Source: Streptomyces caelestis | GTDB taxonomy: Bacteria; Actinomycetota; Actinomycetes; Streptomycetales; Streptomycetaceae | Reading direction: 5' to 3' | Length of the DNA: 64,000 nucleotides | Assembly (NCBI RefSeq): GCF_001279005.1 | Contig: NZ_LGCN01000228.1 | Span: 124,001 to 188,000, forward strand | Shown: positions 17,653 through 25,503 of the stretch, one piece after another | Position numbering within the stretch: the stretch's first letter is position 1 | Layout of the letters: each line of letters starts with the position of its first letter | The notes under the pieces: generated by a model | Told to the model about the DNA's origin: nothing | The model's database searches: none | The model's input: only the letters and a program-made list of their open reading frames with translations | Position numbers and translations under genes: made by a program

Positions 17653-17693
17653 GCGACGACGCCGGCCCCGCGTTCCGGGGTCGGCGTCGCCGC
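17653..17693. terminator. terminator between convergent HbpS-like and GNAT genes
   Basis: A 17-base stem (17653-17669 with 17677-17693), with one mismatch and one G-T pair, closes a seven-base loop. It lies between convergent genes. Confidence 0.75.
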
Positions 17694-17704
17694 GTTCCCG
17701 GGTG

Positions 17705-18643
17705 TCAGGCCGCCGCGACCGTCACCGGGGCGAACCGCCGGCTCCAGTCCCCGGGCAGCTCCGTGGTCCCGTACGTCATGACGGCGCTGCTCATCACAGG
17801 CGCCAGGCCGTGTTCCTTCGCCCAACCCAGCAGCTCCTCGTGCCGCACGTCGATGTCGGTGCGCAAGGGCCGGTCGGTGTGGGCGGCGAGGGATGCGAGA
17901 AGTGCCTCGGCCGTCGCGGTGTCCCGGGCGATCAGCGGACCCACGACATGGGTGTCCATGTTGGGCCAGGCGGCCGCGTAGCCGATGAGTCGTCTGTCCT
18001 CCTCGGCGACGCGCAACTGGTCGGCGAAGGCGGGCAGCCGGGTGACGATGTGCGTGCGGTCCGTCCCGAACGCCTCCTCGTCGAGCCGGAGGATCGCCGG
18101 AAGGTCCTCCGCGGTCGCGGCGCGGGTGGCGACCTCCGGCCGACCATCCGTGGGGACGAAGTGACCGCGCAGCATCTCGGCCCGGCCGGTGACCTTGAAA
18201 CCGAGCTCCTCGTAGAGCGGCCGGCCGGACGGGGTCGCGTGCAGAGTGAGCGGTGTGGTGCCCGAAGCCTCGACGATGTGGCGCATCAACCGGCGGCCCA
18301 CGCCCCGGCGGGCATGCCGTTCGGCGACCAGGACCATGCCGACGGCCGCGAGAGCGGGCTGTTCCCGCGGTCCGTACTCGGTGACGACGCAGGCGGCCAC
18401 CAGACCACCGTCGGGGTCGTCGATGCCGTACCCCTTCCCGGACGTGAGGAGGAGTCCCCACTTGTGCTCCTCCCGGGGCCACCCCCGGTCCTCGGACAAG
18501 TCGGCGCAGGCGGTGAGGTCGCGGAGCGTCAGACGGCGGATGGGCAGAGAGGCAAGGGAAGGTGTCGACACGCAGGTCAGGCTGTCCGACAGGGGGCTTC
18601 GGCGTCCACCCGTTTCAGGAGACTCGCGCGAGCTTTCGGTCAT
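17705..18643 (-). CDS. double-domain GNAT acetyltransferase
   Basis: The protein has about 312 residues and two GNAT domains. The first carries VGMVLVAERHARRGVGRRLMRHIVEASG (the acetyl-CoA loop) and PLYEELGFKVTGRAEML. The second (from about 165) has RAATAEDLPAILRLDEEAFGTDR and a degraded loop, a common arrangement in which only the first domain is catalytic. The acceptor is unknown. Start is uncertain: ATG 18643 has only a weak site, and two GTG codons lie just upstream. A longer ATG at 18694 is followed by the parS-encoded FHVK and is probably not used. Confidence 0.78.
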   Translation of the reverse strand: MTESSRESPETGGRRSPLSDSLTCVSTPSLASLPIRRLTLRDLTACADLSEDRGWPREEHKWGLLLTSGKGYGIDDPDGGLVAACVVTEYGPREQPALAAVGMVLVAERHARRGVGRRLMRHIVEASGTTPLTLHATPSGRPLYEELGFKVTGRAEMLRGHFVPTDGRPEVATRAATAEDLPAILRLDEEAFGTDRTHIVTRLPAFADQLRVAEEDRRLIGYAAAWPNMDTHVVGPLIARDTATAEALLASLAAHTDRPLRTDIDVRHEELLGWAKEHGLAPVMSSAVMTYGTTELPGDWSRRFAPVTVAAA

Positions 18644-18678
18644 GCCGTGGTCATGGGCGGAGAACACGGGCACGGGAC

Positions 18679-18692
18679 GTTTCACGTGAAAC
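18679..18692. other. parS site (ParB binding), perfect
   Basis: GTTTCACGTGAAAC at 18679-18692, the full parS palindrome. It lies between the divergent GNAT (-) and HAD (+) genes. Confidence 0.92.
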
Positions 18693-18769
18693 ATATGAGA
18701 ACGGTGCGTGGTCGATTCCTTTCCTTCCGCCGGGAGACGAGGGGACAGGGCCCGTTGACCTCCTCGCTC

Positions 18770-19399
18770 ATGGCGAGGCTTCACCTCTTCGATCTCGACG
18801 GCACTCTGCTCCATGGCAGCTCGGCTCCCGTGGAGATCTCGCGGCAGCTGGGACTGGAAACCGAGACGGTGGCTCTCGACCGGGCGATCTCCTGTGGCCT
18901 CATCGGGCCACCCGGGTACGCCATACAGGTGCACACGCTCTGGGCGGGCCTCACGGAGGCACATGTGGCGGCAGCGTTCGAAGCGGCTCCGTGGCCGGCC
19001 CGTATCCGCGAGGTCTGGGCAGAGCTCACGCGGAACGGTGACTGCTGCGCCGTCGTCTCACTGTCCCCGTCCTTCTCCGTGGAGCGGCTCACCGACTGGG
19101 GTGCGCACGCGGCGTACGGCTCCCGCTTTCCCGCCGTGCCGTTCACGGAGCCCGTTGACCCGGCCGGCGTCCTCAGCGCGGCGGCCAAGGTCCGGATCGC
19201 CGACCGCCTGTGCGCGGAGTTCGGGGTGACCCGCGCGGACTGCGTCGCCTACGGCGACTCGATGTCGGACAAGGACCTGTTCGGCGTGGTGCCGGTCTCC
19301 GTCGCGGTCAACGCGGACCGCCATCTGACCGGCCTCGCGACCCACTCCTCCACGGGGCGGGACCCCTGGGAAGCCTACGAACTGGTACGGGCCGTGTGA
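18770..19399 (+). CDS. HAD-superfamily phosphatase (phosphoserine phosphatase-like)
   Basis: The 209-residue protein begins MARLHLFDLDGTLLHGS, in which the first Asp of DLDGT is the nucleophile. Motif II is VVSLSPSF, and motif IV is YGDSMSDKDLFGVV with the metal-binding Asp. The central helical cap (about residues 25-80) is of the SerB/C1 type. It is predicted to dephosphorylate a small metabolite, possibly phosphoserine or a sugar phosphate. ATG 18770 has no good ribosome binding site; TTG 18755, ten bases after GAGGGG, is an alternative. Confidence 0.83.
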   Translation: MARLHLFDLDGTLLHGSSAPVEISRQLGLETETVALDRAISCGLIGPPGYAIQVHTLWAGLTEAHVAAAFEAAPWPARIREVWAELTRNGDCCAVVSLSPSFSVERLTDWGAHAAYGSRFPAVPFTEPVDPAGVLSAAAKVRIADRLCAEFGVTRADCVAYGDSMSDKDLFGVVPVSVAVNADRHLTGLATHSSTGRDPWEAYELVRAV

Positions 19400-19409
19400 G
19401 AGTCGGGCG

Positions 19410-19889
19410 TCACCCCAGGTCGGGGGCGTGCATGGCGCGTACGCCCTCGATGTTGCCGTCCAGGTAGTGCCGCAGCGACAGCGGCACCAAGTGGACGGAG
19501 GCGATCCCGACGCGGGTGAACGGCACGCGGACGATCTCGTACTCGCCGATGGGTTCGTCGACCTCCGGGCCGTGGCGCAGGGACGGGTCCATGGACTCCA
19601 GGCGGCACGCGAAGAAGTGCTGCACCTTCACGCCGGTGGCGCCGTCCTCGCCGATGTGCTCCACGGTGTCGACGAAACAGGGCACCACATCGGTGATCTT
19701 CGCGCCGAGCTCCTCGTACACCTCGCGGTGCAGGGCGTCGACGACGGTCGAGTCCCCCGGCTCGACCCCGCCGCCGGGGGTGACCCAGTAGGGATCCACG
19801 CCGGGTTTGGTGCGCTTGATCAGAATCAGGTTCTCGCCGTCCAGCAGAACGGCTCGGGCGGTGCGCTTGACCACGGGTCGGACGGTCAT
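19410..19889 (-). CDS. NUDIX hydrolase
   Basis: The protein has 159 residues. The NUDIX signature lies at about 39-62 (PGGGVEPGDS to HREVYEELG), with the REVYEEL core intact. The first Glu of the canonical pattern is out of register by one residue, so metal coordination may differ. These enzymes cleave nucleoside diphosphates linked to another moiety; the substrate is unknown. It converges on the HAD gene with only ten bases between the stops. Confidence 0.83.
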   Translation of the reverse strand: MTVRPVVKRTARAVLLDGENLILIKRTKPGVDPYWVTPGGGVEPGDSTVVDALHREVYEELGAKITDVVPCFVDTVEHIGEDGATGVKVQHFFACRLESMDPSLRHGPEVDEPIGEYEIVRVPFTRVGIASVHLVPLSLRHYLDGNIEGVRAMHAPDLG

Positions 19890-19910
19890 GGAGGAAATGT
19901 GGCCCGGCTG

Positions 19911-19924
19911 GTTCCACGTGAAAC
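19911..19924. other. parS-like site, one mismatch
   Basis: GTTCCACGTGAAAC differs from parS only at position 4 (T to C). It lies just upstream of the NUDIX start. ParB sites with one change are often functional but weaker; activity here is inference. Confidence 0.65.
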
Positions 19925-19976
19925 ATCGCGGGAGGACAGCGGCCGGCTTCCCGCTGTGGGGACGCCGCCCCGGCGG

Positions 19977-20882
19977 TCAGCACCAACCGGTGGCCGCCCG
20001 CTCCAGCCATTCGTGGGCCCGCGCGATGTGCGGCATCGCCAGTGTGCCGGTGCGGACCACCAGGAAGTACGTGCGCAGCGGAGGCACCGTCGGTTCGTGC
20101 AGGGCCACCACGTCGCCCCGCTCGAGCGCGCCCGTACAGAGGTAGCGGGGCAGTACCGCCAGTCCCGCTCCCGCGGCGGCGCAGGCCAGCACCGCGCGTA
20201 GATCCGGGACGACGACGGTGCCCGGGGCGACGGGGCGGTAGTCGAAGACGGAGGCCCAGTAGCGGGCGACGAAGGGCAGCGACTCGTGCACCTCGACCAC
20301 CGGGATGTGTTCCAGGACCGACGGACCCGTGCGGCGGAACGTGCCGGAGTCGATGCGCTCGGCCCAGCGCGGGGCGGCGACCAGGACGTGCTCCTCGTCG
20401 CAGAGCGCAGTCGCCGAGAGCAGGGCGCCGCGGGGCCGGACCGTGCTGATGGCCAGATCATGATGCCCGGCGGCCAGTCCCTCCAGGACTTCCTCGGCGG
20501 TGCCGAAGGAGGCGCGCAGGGCGAAGCCCTGACCGTCCCCGCCGGTCAGCTCCGTGAGCGCGGGCAGTGCCCGTTCGGCGGTGAACTCCGGAGGGCCGGC
20601 CAGATGCAGCGTCCGTAAGGAGGAGTCCTCCTCCAGCCCGGACTCGGCTATCTCCACCAGGGCGTCGAGATGCGGCGCCGCCTTGTGGGCGAGCTCGTCC
20701 CCGATGGTCGTCGGTGTCACACCGCGCGGCTGCCGAAGGAACAGGGGCCGCCCCAGCTGCCGTTCCAGCGTCCGTATCTGCGAGGTGACGGCCGGCTGGG
20801 AGAGGCCGAGCAAGGCGGCGGCACGGGTGAAGGAACCGGCCCGGTGCACGGTCACGAAGGTCCGCAGCAAGGCCAGATCCAC
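19977..20882 (-). CDS. LysR-type transcriptional regulator
   Basis: This 301-residue protein has a winged helix-turn-helix at the N-terminus (LLRTFVTVHRAGSFTRAAALLGLSQPAVTSQIRTLERQLGRPLFLR). A periplasmic-binding-like effector domain follows (VVVPDLRAVLACAAAGAGLAVLPRYL). I chose GTG 20882 (GAGGGAGGA seven bases upstream on the minus strand); the longer open frame of 333 codons adds 32 codons without a site. The target is unknown; the neighbouring gene on the same strand is the trans-sulfuration enzyme, separated by a hairpin. Confidence 0.88.
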   Translation of the reverse strand: MDLALLRTFVTVHRAGSFTRAAALLGLSQPAVTSQIRTLERQLGRPLFLRQPRGVTPTTIGDELAHKAAPHLDALVEIAESGLEEDSSLRTLHLAGPPEFTAERALPALTELTGGDGQGFALRASFGTAEEVLEGLAAGHHDLAISTVRPRGALLSATALCDEEHVLVAAPRWAERIDSGTFRRTGPSVLEHIPVVEVHESLPFVARYWASVFDYRPVAPGTVVVPDLRAVLACAAAGAGLAVLPRYLCTGALERGDVVALHEPTVPPLRTYFLVVRTGTLAMPHIARAHEWLERAATGWC

Positions 20883-21024
20883 GCCACATCCTCCCTCGCC
20901 GGTCCCGTCCCGGGTCCGGATGTCCAACCATAAATAAGTCGATAGGTCGCTGTCGCTACTGTGATTGGACACTGACACTGAGTCAACTAGCCTTGGTCAC
21001 GCGGTTCTTCGCGCGTGGAACCGA

Positions 21025-21063
21025 GGACGGTCCGAGCCACGAGGGGGGAGGCTCGGACCGTCC
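21025..21063 (-). terminator. terminator after the trans-sulfuration gene
   Basis: GGACGGTCCGAGCC (21025-21038) pairs perfectly with 21050-21063 around an 11-base loop. It follows the stop of the 21099-22268 gene (-) and precedes the LysR promoter. Confidence 0.75.
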
Positions 21064-21098
21064 GCCGCAGTGTGCCGGGCGCCTGCCGGACCGGCCGG

Positions 21099-22268
21099 TC
21101 AGCCGGCTGATTCGTCCAGGGCGCGCAGGACGTCCGCGACCAGGTCCTCCGGGTCCTCGGCGCCCACGGAGAAGCGGATGAAGCCCTCCGGCACCGCGTC
21201 CCCGCCCCAGCGTCCGCGCCGCTCCGCCGTGGACCGTACGCCGCCGAAGCTCGTCGCGTCGTCCACGAGCCGCAACGCGTCGAGGAAACGGTTCGCGCGC
21301 TCGCGCGTGGGCAGCGTGAAGGACACCACGCACCCGTAGCGCCGCATCTGCCGCGAGGCGATCTCGTGCGAGGGGTCGTCGGGCAGCCCCGGATAACGCA
21401 GCCCCGTGACGTCGGGCCGCTCACGCAACGCCCGGGCGAGCGTCAGCGCGGTGGCGTTCTGCCGGTCGACGCGCAGGTGGAGCGTGGCGATCGAGCGGTG
21501 CGCGAGCCAGGCCTCCATGGGCCCCGGAATGGCGCCGACGATCTTGCGCCAGCGGCGGACGGCGGCCATGGCCTCGGCGTTCCGGCCGGTGACGTACCCC
21601 AGGAGCACGTCGCCGTGTCCGGTGAGCTGCTTGGTGCCGCTGGCCACCGCGAAGTCGGCGCCGAGTTCCAGCGGACGCTGGCCGAGGGGCGTCGCGAGGG
21701 TGTTGTCGACGGCGACCAGGGCGCCGCGCGCGTGTGCCGCCTCGGCCAGCCGTCGTACGTCGCACACGTCGAGCCCCGGATTCGAGGGCGTCTCGATCCA
21801 CAGCAGCTTCGCGCCGTCGAGGACGTCGAGCTGGGCGCCGCCGCCCGTCGGCGCGGTCCGCACCTCGATGCCGTACGTCTCCAGCTGGTCCCGCACCAGG
21901 GGCAGGGCCTGGTAACCGTCGCTCGGCAGGACGACCGCGTCCCCGGCGCGCAGCTGGGAGAAGAGCACCGCGGAGATCGCGGCCATGCCCGAGGCGAACA
22001 CCAGGGCTTCGACGTCGTCCCGGCCGGGCGACTCCAGTTCGCCGATGGCCCGTTCCAGCAGCGTCCAGGTCGGGTTCTCGTCCCGGCCGTAGGTGTACGG
22101 GCCGGTGGGGTCGCCCGGCAGGTGGAAGTGGGCGGCGAACACCGGTCCGGGCAGGGTCGGCTCGTGCTTGACCGGCTCGGGCAGTCCGGCCCGCACCGCG
22201 CGGGTGCCGTCGCCCGCCCCGTCCGGCAGCGCCGGCCCGTGGCCCGCGCCCGTCGTCGAATCGTTCAT
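21099..22268 (-). CDS. PLP-dependent trans-sulfuration enzyme (cystathionine gamma-synthase/lyase type)
   Basis: The 389-residue protein has the Cys/Met-metabolism family pattern: YTYGRDENPTWTLLERAIGELE, then LWIETPSNPGLDVCDVRRLAEAAHARGALVAVDNTLATPLGQRPLELGAD. SGTKQLTGHGDVL follows, where Lys213 binds PLP. Gamma-replacement or gamma-elimination of cystathionine or O-acyl homoserine is likely; which of them cannot be told. Its start overlaps the end of ptpA by four bases (ATGA), which suggests translational coupling. The hairpin after it ends the three-gene operon. Confidence 0.85.
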   Translation of the reverse strand: MNDSTTGAGHGPALPDGAGDGTRAVRAGLPEPVKHEPTLPGPVFAAHFHLPGDPTGPYTYGRDENPTWTLLERAIGELESPGRDDVEALVFASGMAAISAVLFSQLRAGDAVVLPSDGYQALPLVRDQLETYGIEVRTAPTGGGAQLDVLDGAKLLWIETPSNPGLDVCDVRRLAEAAHARGALVAVDNTLATPLGQRPLELGADFAVASGTKQLTGHGDVLLGYVTGRNAEAMAAVRRWRKIVGAIPGPMEAWLAHRSIATLHLRVDRQNATALTLARALRERPDVTGLRYPGLPDDPSHEIASRQMRRYGCVVSFTLPTRERANRFLDALRLVDDATSFGGVRSTAERRGRWGGDAVPEGFIRFSVGAEDPEDLVADVLRALDESAG

Positions 22269-22756
22269 GCCGCTCGTCCTTCCACCTGCTCGCGTACTGC
22301 GGCGAGCAGTCCGGTGCTCGCCGCCTCCACCATCTCAAGACACGCGTCGAATCCGTCCGCACCCCCGTAGTAGGGGTCCGGCACGTCGGGATCGTCACCG
22401 GCGGCGGGATCGTAGGAGCGCAGCAGACGCACCTTGTCGGCGTCCCGCTCCGTGGGCGCGAGGCGGCGCAGCGCCCTGAGGTGGCCGGAATCGAGCGCGA
22501 TGACGAGATCGAGGCGGGCGTACCAGGACGGGTCGAACTGCCGGGCCGTGTGGCCGGTGCCGTAGCCGTTCTCCCGCAGCACGGTCACCGTGCGGGGATC
22601 GGCGCCCTCGCCCTCGTGCCAGCCGTCCGTGCCGGCGCTGTCCACCTCGACCCGGTCGTCGAGGCCGGCCTCCGCCACCCGTGCGCGGAAGACGGACTCG
22701 GCCATCGGGGAGCGGCAGATGTTGCCGGTGCAGACGAAGCAGACGCGGTAGGTCAT
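22265..22756 (-). CDS. ptpA: low-molecular-weight protein tyrosine phosphatase
   Basis: The 163-residue protein begins MTYRVCFVCTGNICRSPMAESVF. The catalytic loop is Cys9-x5-Arg15, and the general acid Asp127 lies in PDPYYGG. It dephosphorylates phosphotyrosine proteins in the cytoplasm. S. coelicolor PtpA, from memory in the same context, influences antibiotic production. It follows the holin-like gene by five bases and overlaps the next gene by four, so the three form one transcript. Confidence 0.93.
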   Translation of the reverse strand: MTYRVCFVCTGNICRSPMAESVFRARVAEAGLDDRVEVDSAGTDGWHEGEGADPRTVTVLRENGYGTGHTARQFDPSWYARLDLVIALDSGHLRALRRLAPTERDADKVRLLRSYDPAAGDDPDVPDPYYGGADGFDACLEMVEAASTGLLAAVREQVEGRAA

Positions 22757-22761
22757 CGTGC

Positions 22762-23139
22762 TCAGTCCTCGTCGGGCAGGACGACGCTGAGCGCCCAGGA
22801 GACGAGGGAGATGATCAGGCCGCCCAGTACGGCCGTCCAGAAGCCCTCCACGTGGAAGCTCAGGTCGAGCTGGTCGGCGAGCCAGGAGGTGAGCATCAGC
22901 ATCAGCGCGTTCACCACCAGGGTGAACAGCCCCAGCGTCAGAATGAGCAGGGGGAGACTCAGCAGCTGCACCACCGGTTTGACCAGGGAGTTCACCAATC
23001 CGAAGAGCAACGCGACCAGAAGTAGTGTGCCGATCTCCTTGCCCGTGCTGTCACCGGTCAGGGTGATGTCGTCGAGCAGCCACACCGCTACCGCCAGGGC
23101 GCCCGCGTTGGCGATCGTCTTGACTAGGAAATTCATCAT
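22762..23139 (-). CDS. small four-helix membrane protein, phage-holin/PF04020 family type
   Basis: The protein has 125 residues with four hydrophobic segments: LVKTIANAGALAVAVWLL, IGTLLLVALLFGLVNSLVKPVVQLLSLPLL, ILTLGLFTLVVNALMLMLTSWLAD and AVLGGLIISLVSWALSVVL. The LVNSLVKPVVQLLSLPLLILTLGLFTLVVNAL pattern is that of the PF04020 (Mycobacterium DUF/holin-like) family, present in most Streptomyces. It is not evidence of a prophage. Function unknown. Two adjacent ATG codons (23139 and 23136) serve as start. First gene of the ptpA operon. Confidence 0.78.
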   Translation of the reverse strand: MMNFLVKTIANAGALAVAVWLLDDITLTGDSTGKEIGTLLLVALLFGLVNSLVKPVVQLLSLPLLILTLGLFTLVVNALMLMLTSWLADQLDLSFHVEGFWTAVLGGLIISLVSWALSVVLPDED

Positions 23140-23160
23140 GTGTCTGATCGTGGCAGACAC
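23140..23160. promoter_or_regulatory. palindrome between divergent holin-like and cupin genes
   Basis: GTGTCTG (23140-23146) and CAGACAC (23154-23160) form an inverted repeat with a seven-base spacer, directly upstream of the holin-like start. A regulator site or a leader hairpin is possible. Confidence 0.35.
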
Positions 23161-23199
23161 GATCGGACGCGGGCAGCGAGGCAGGGGCGGGACAAGGCG

Positions 23200-23517
23200 A
23201 TGAAGGCATTCCGGCTGGACGAACTGGAGGCGGAGCGCGCCGCCAACGACGGGGCGTACCTGCAGTTCCTGCGCGAACGGAACATGTCGGTGGGCCTCTA
23301 CGCCCTGGACGCCGGCGCCCAGGACCCGCAGCAGCCGCACGGTCAGGACGAGGTCTACTTCGTCGTCAGCGGCCGCGCGGCGATCACCGTCGGCATGGAG
23401 ACCACCCAGGTGGCACGCGGCAGCGTCGTGTACGTACCGGCCGGGGTGGCCCACAAGTTCCACCACATCAGCGAGGACCTGCGGGTTCTGGTGGTGTTCT
23501 CTCCCCCCGAGAGCTGA
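23200..23517 (+). CDS. small cupin-domain protein
   Basis: The 105-residue protein is a single cupin barrel. The two motifs are PHGQDEVYFVVSGRA (metal-binding His/Glu pattern) and VPAGVAHKFHHI. Such small cupins bind a metal ion and may be enzymes or sensors; the ligand is unknown. ATG 23200 was chosen because the family begins at MKAFRLDEL; the frame is open 20 codons upstream. A short hairpin follows at about 23532-23546. Confidence 0.8.
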   Translation: MKAFRLDELEAERAANDGAYLQFLRERNMSVGLYALDAGAQDPQQPHGQDEVYFVVSGRAAITVGMETTQVARGSVVYVPAGVAHKFHHISEDLRVLVVFSPPES

Positions 23518-23666
23518 GGGGCGCGGTCGGGGTTCCCTAGGGGAACGGTCAGGGGAGGGCAAGGGGTCCGAGGCCCCCGCCGGAGCACCCGCAGCCCTAG
23601 CATCGAGTGCGGGACATCATCGACGCGACCCGGCACCCGGCGGGCGGAGAGGTAAGGACGAGAGCG

Positions 23667-23879
23667 ATGCGAGAGATCTTCGCGGGACTGCCGTGGTGGG
23701 TGAAGTGGATCGCGGTGCCGGTCATCGCCCTGGTCGTGTTCGGCGGGCTGATAGCGAGCGTGGTCGGCTTCGTGATCGGACTGCTCTTCAAGGTGCTGGT
23801 CTTCGTGGCGCTGGTCGGCGGACTGATCTACGTCGTGAGGAAGTTCATGTCGAGTTCCTCGTCGCGCAGCGACTGGTGA
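23667..23879 (+). CDS. small membrane protein, DUF5326 type
   Basis: The product has 70 residues from ATG 23667, with AAGGA eight bases upstream. It has two adjoining hydrophobic stretches (WWVKWIAVPVIALVVFGGLIASVVGFVIGLLFKVLVFVALVGGLIYVV) and a Ser-rich tail (SSSSSRSDW). It resembles the small conserved Streptomyces membrane proteins of DUF5326. Function unknown. The developmental gene ssgR follows after a hairpin. Confidence 0.7.
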   Translation: MREIFAGLPWWVKWIAVPVIALVVFGGLIASVVGFVIGLLFKVLVFVALVGGLIYVVRKFMSSSSSRSDW

Positions 23880-23880
23880 G

Positions 23881-23927
23881 CCGAGGGGGACCGGTGAAGC
23901 GGTAACAGGAATCACCGGTTCCCTCGG
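23881..23927 (+). terminator. terminator upstream of ssgR
   Basis: Imperfect stem CCGAGGGGGACCGGTGA (23881-23897) with TCACCGGTTCCCTCGG (23912-23927), including the perfect core ACCGGTGA/TCACCGGT. It lies just past the DUF5326 stop. Confidence 0.7.
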
Positions 23928-24073
23928 GCGGGGGAAGTTTCCCCGGCGGGCCGCCTGCGTGCGGTGACAGCCCGTTAGAGTCCGGAACTCGACGCGGGGA
24001 CGATCCCCGTGAGCGGCGACCCCCCACCCGTGTTCCCCGCACGGGCTGCCCCCTCGCGTTTCGGGAGTGACCC

Positions 24074-24904
24074 TTGGCCACGACTGGCACCGGCTCCGCG
24101 CAGCTGACCGCGGTCCCTCCGCAGCCCCGCTCGCCGGCGCCCGCCGCACCGCCGCCCACCGCGACCCTCATCGGCTCCGTCCAGCGGGCCATGCGCCTGC
24201 TGGAGAGTGTCGCCGGGCACCACCACGGAGCTCCCGCCAAGCAACTGGCCCGGGAGACCGGACTCGCGCTCCCCACCACGTACCACCTGCTGCGCACCCT
24301 GGTGCACGAGGGCTATCTGCGCCGCGACAAGGGGCTGTTCTTCCTGGGGGAGGCGGCGGAGCGGCTGAGCAGCAGCGGAGCGGAGCAGAAACGTCGCAGC
24401 ACGGTGGCCGACACCCTCGCCCGCTGGCGGGACGCGATCGGCGCCCCCGTGTACTACGCCGTGTACCGCGAGGGCGAGATCGACGTCGTCTGCGTCTCCG
24501 ACGCCCCCGCCCATCCCGCGGTCGAGGAGTGGGCCGACTTCCGGGAGACCGGACACGCCCACGCGATCGGGCAGTGCCTGCTCTCCCAGCTCGACGAGGA
24601 GGCCCGCCGCGACCACCTCGACCGCCATCCCGTGCGGTCCGTCACGCCGTACACCGTGCGCGACGCCCACGGCCTGCTGAGGCGCCTGGAGCGGACGCGA
24701 CGGATGGACCCGGTGACGGAGCGGCAGGAGTACGCCCTGGGAACGGTGTGCGCGGCGGTCCCCCTCACCGTCGGCGGTACGGCCGCGTCGGTGGCCATCT
24801 CACTGCCCGCACACCAGGCCGACCGGCTCGTCCCCGCGGCACAGCGACTGCAGGCCGAGATGGGGCGTCTCGTCGGGTCGCTCGCGCTGTCTATCAGTAT
24901 CTGA
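24074..24904 (+). CDS. ssgR: IclR-type regulator, activator of ssgA
   Basis: The 276-residue protein starts at TTG 24074 (GGGAG at 24063-24067). A Pro/Ala-rich head of about 33 residues is followed by the IclR winged helix-turn-helix (SVQRAMRLLESVAGHHHGAPAKQLARETGLALPTTYHLLRTLVHEGYLRRD). An effector domain follows (VADTLARWRDAIGAPVYYAVYREGEIDVV to the C-terminus). Placement directly upstream of ssgA identifies it as SsgR, which from S. coelicolor work activates ssgA during sporulation. The published protein is somewhat shorter, so the true start may be later, perhaps near MRLLES. Confidence 0.92.
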   Translation: MATTGTGSAQLTAVPPQPRSPAPAAPPPTATLIGSVQRAMRLLESVAGHHHGAPAKQLARETGLALPTTYHLLRTLVHEGYLRRDKGLFFLGEAAERLSSSGAEQKRRSTVADTLARWRDAIGAPVYYAVYREGEIDVVCVSDAPAHPAVEEWADFRETGHAHAIGQCLLSQLDEEARRDHLDRHPVRSVTPYTVRDAHGLLRRLERTRRMDPVTERQEYALGTVCAAVPLTVGGTAASVAISLPAHQADRLVPAAQRLQAEMGRLVGSLALSISI

Positions 24905-25032
24905 AAACTCACTCCTTGTGATCTGCTGTGTACTTTCAGCAAGATTCCCTCTGGTGTCAGGGTCCATGCCCGGCCAGTCCGTGGCGAATGACGGGGTAGG
25001 CGATGCGCGAATCCGTACAGGCAGAGGTCATG
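24905..25032 (+). promoter_or_regulatory. ssgA promoter region
   Basis: The 128-base gap between ssgR and ssgA starts with an AT-rich stretch (GAAAACTCACTCCTTGTGATCTGC). No clear palindrome for SsgR is obvious by eye. In S. coelicolor, SsgR binds upstream of ssgA; the site must be within this gap or the end of ssgR. Confidence 0.5.
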
Positions 25033-25437
25033 ATGAGCTTTCTCGTGTCGGAGGAGCTGTCCTTCCGCATCCCGGTGGAGCTCCGCTACGACACCTGTGA
25101 TCCCTACGCCGTGCGGCTGACCTTCCACTTGCCGGGGGACGCTCCCGTGACCTGGGCGTTCGGCCGGGAGCTGCTGATCGACGGCGTCGGCCGGCCGTGC
25201 GGGGAGGGCGACGTACGCGTCTCGCCGGTGGATCCCGACGTGCTGGGCGAGGTGCTGATCCGGCTCCAGGTCGGCAGTGATCAGGCGCTGTTCCGTTCGT
25301 CGACCGCACCGCTCGTGGCCTTCCTCGACCGTACCGACAAACTGGTGCCGCTGGGCCAGGAGGGGGCGCTTGCCGACTTCGACGCCCATCTCGACGACGC
25401 GCTGGACCGGATCCTGGCGGAGCAGAGCGCCGGCTGA
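25033..25437 (+). CDS. ssgA: sporulation-specific cell-division activator SsgA
   Basis: The 134-residue protein begins MSFLVSEELSFRIPVELRYDT and contains DPYAVRLTFHLPGDAPVTWAFGRELLIDG and QALFRSSTAPLVAFLDRTDKLVPLGQE. These are diagnostic of SsgA among the SsgA-like proteins. It recruits SsgB/FtsZ for septation of aerial hyphae and localises peptidoglycan synthesis. ATG 25033 is preceded by AGAGG at 25023-25027; ATG 25030 is immediately adjacent. SsgR is its activator upstream, and a paired hairpin follows. Confidence 0.97.
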   Translation: MSFLVSEELSFRIPVELRYDTCDPYAVRLTFHLPGDAPVTWAFGRELLIDGVGRPCGEGDVRVSPVDPDVLGEVLIRLQVGSDQALFRSSTAPLVAFLDRTDKLVPLGQEGALADFDAHLDDALDRILAEQSAG

Positions 25438-25479
25438 AGCGTTACGCCGGTCGGGCGGGCCGGTGGCGGAACGCTTCAG
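25434..25479 (+). terminator. terminator after ssgA
   Basis: CTGAAGCGTT (25434-25443), which includes the ssgA stop, pairs with AACGCTTCAG (25470-25479). An inner CGCC/GGCG pair extends the stem. It is shared with the convergent YibE/F gene. Confidence 0.65.
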
Positions 25480-25503
25480 CGCGCTCCGCCCGCCACGCGG
25501 ACA

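Noticed and set aside
18694..18694. ATG 18694 as the start of the double GNAT gene
   Set aside because: This start would be directly followed by the parS-encoded FHVK and has no ribosome binding site; the GNAT family begins later.
22762..23139. Prophage holin
   Set aside because: The holin-like match reflects the PF04020-type four-helix family, common in Streptomyces chromosomes; no other phage gene is near.
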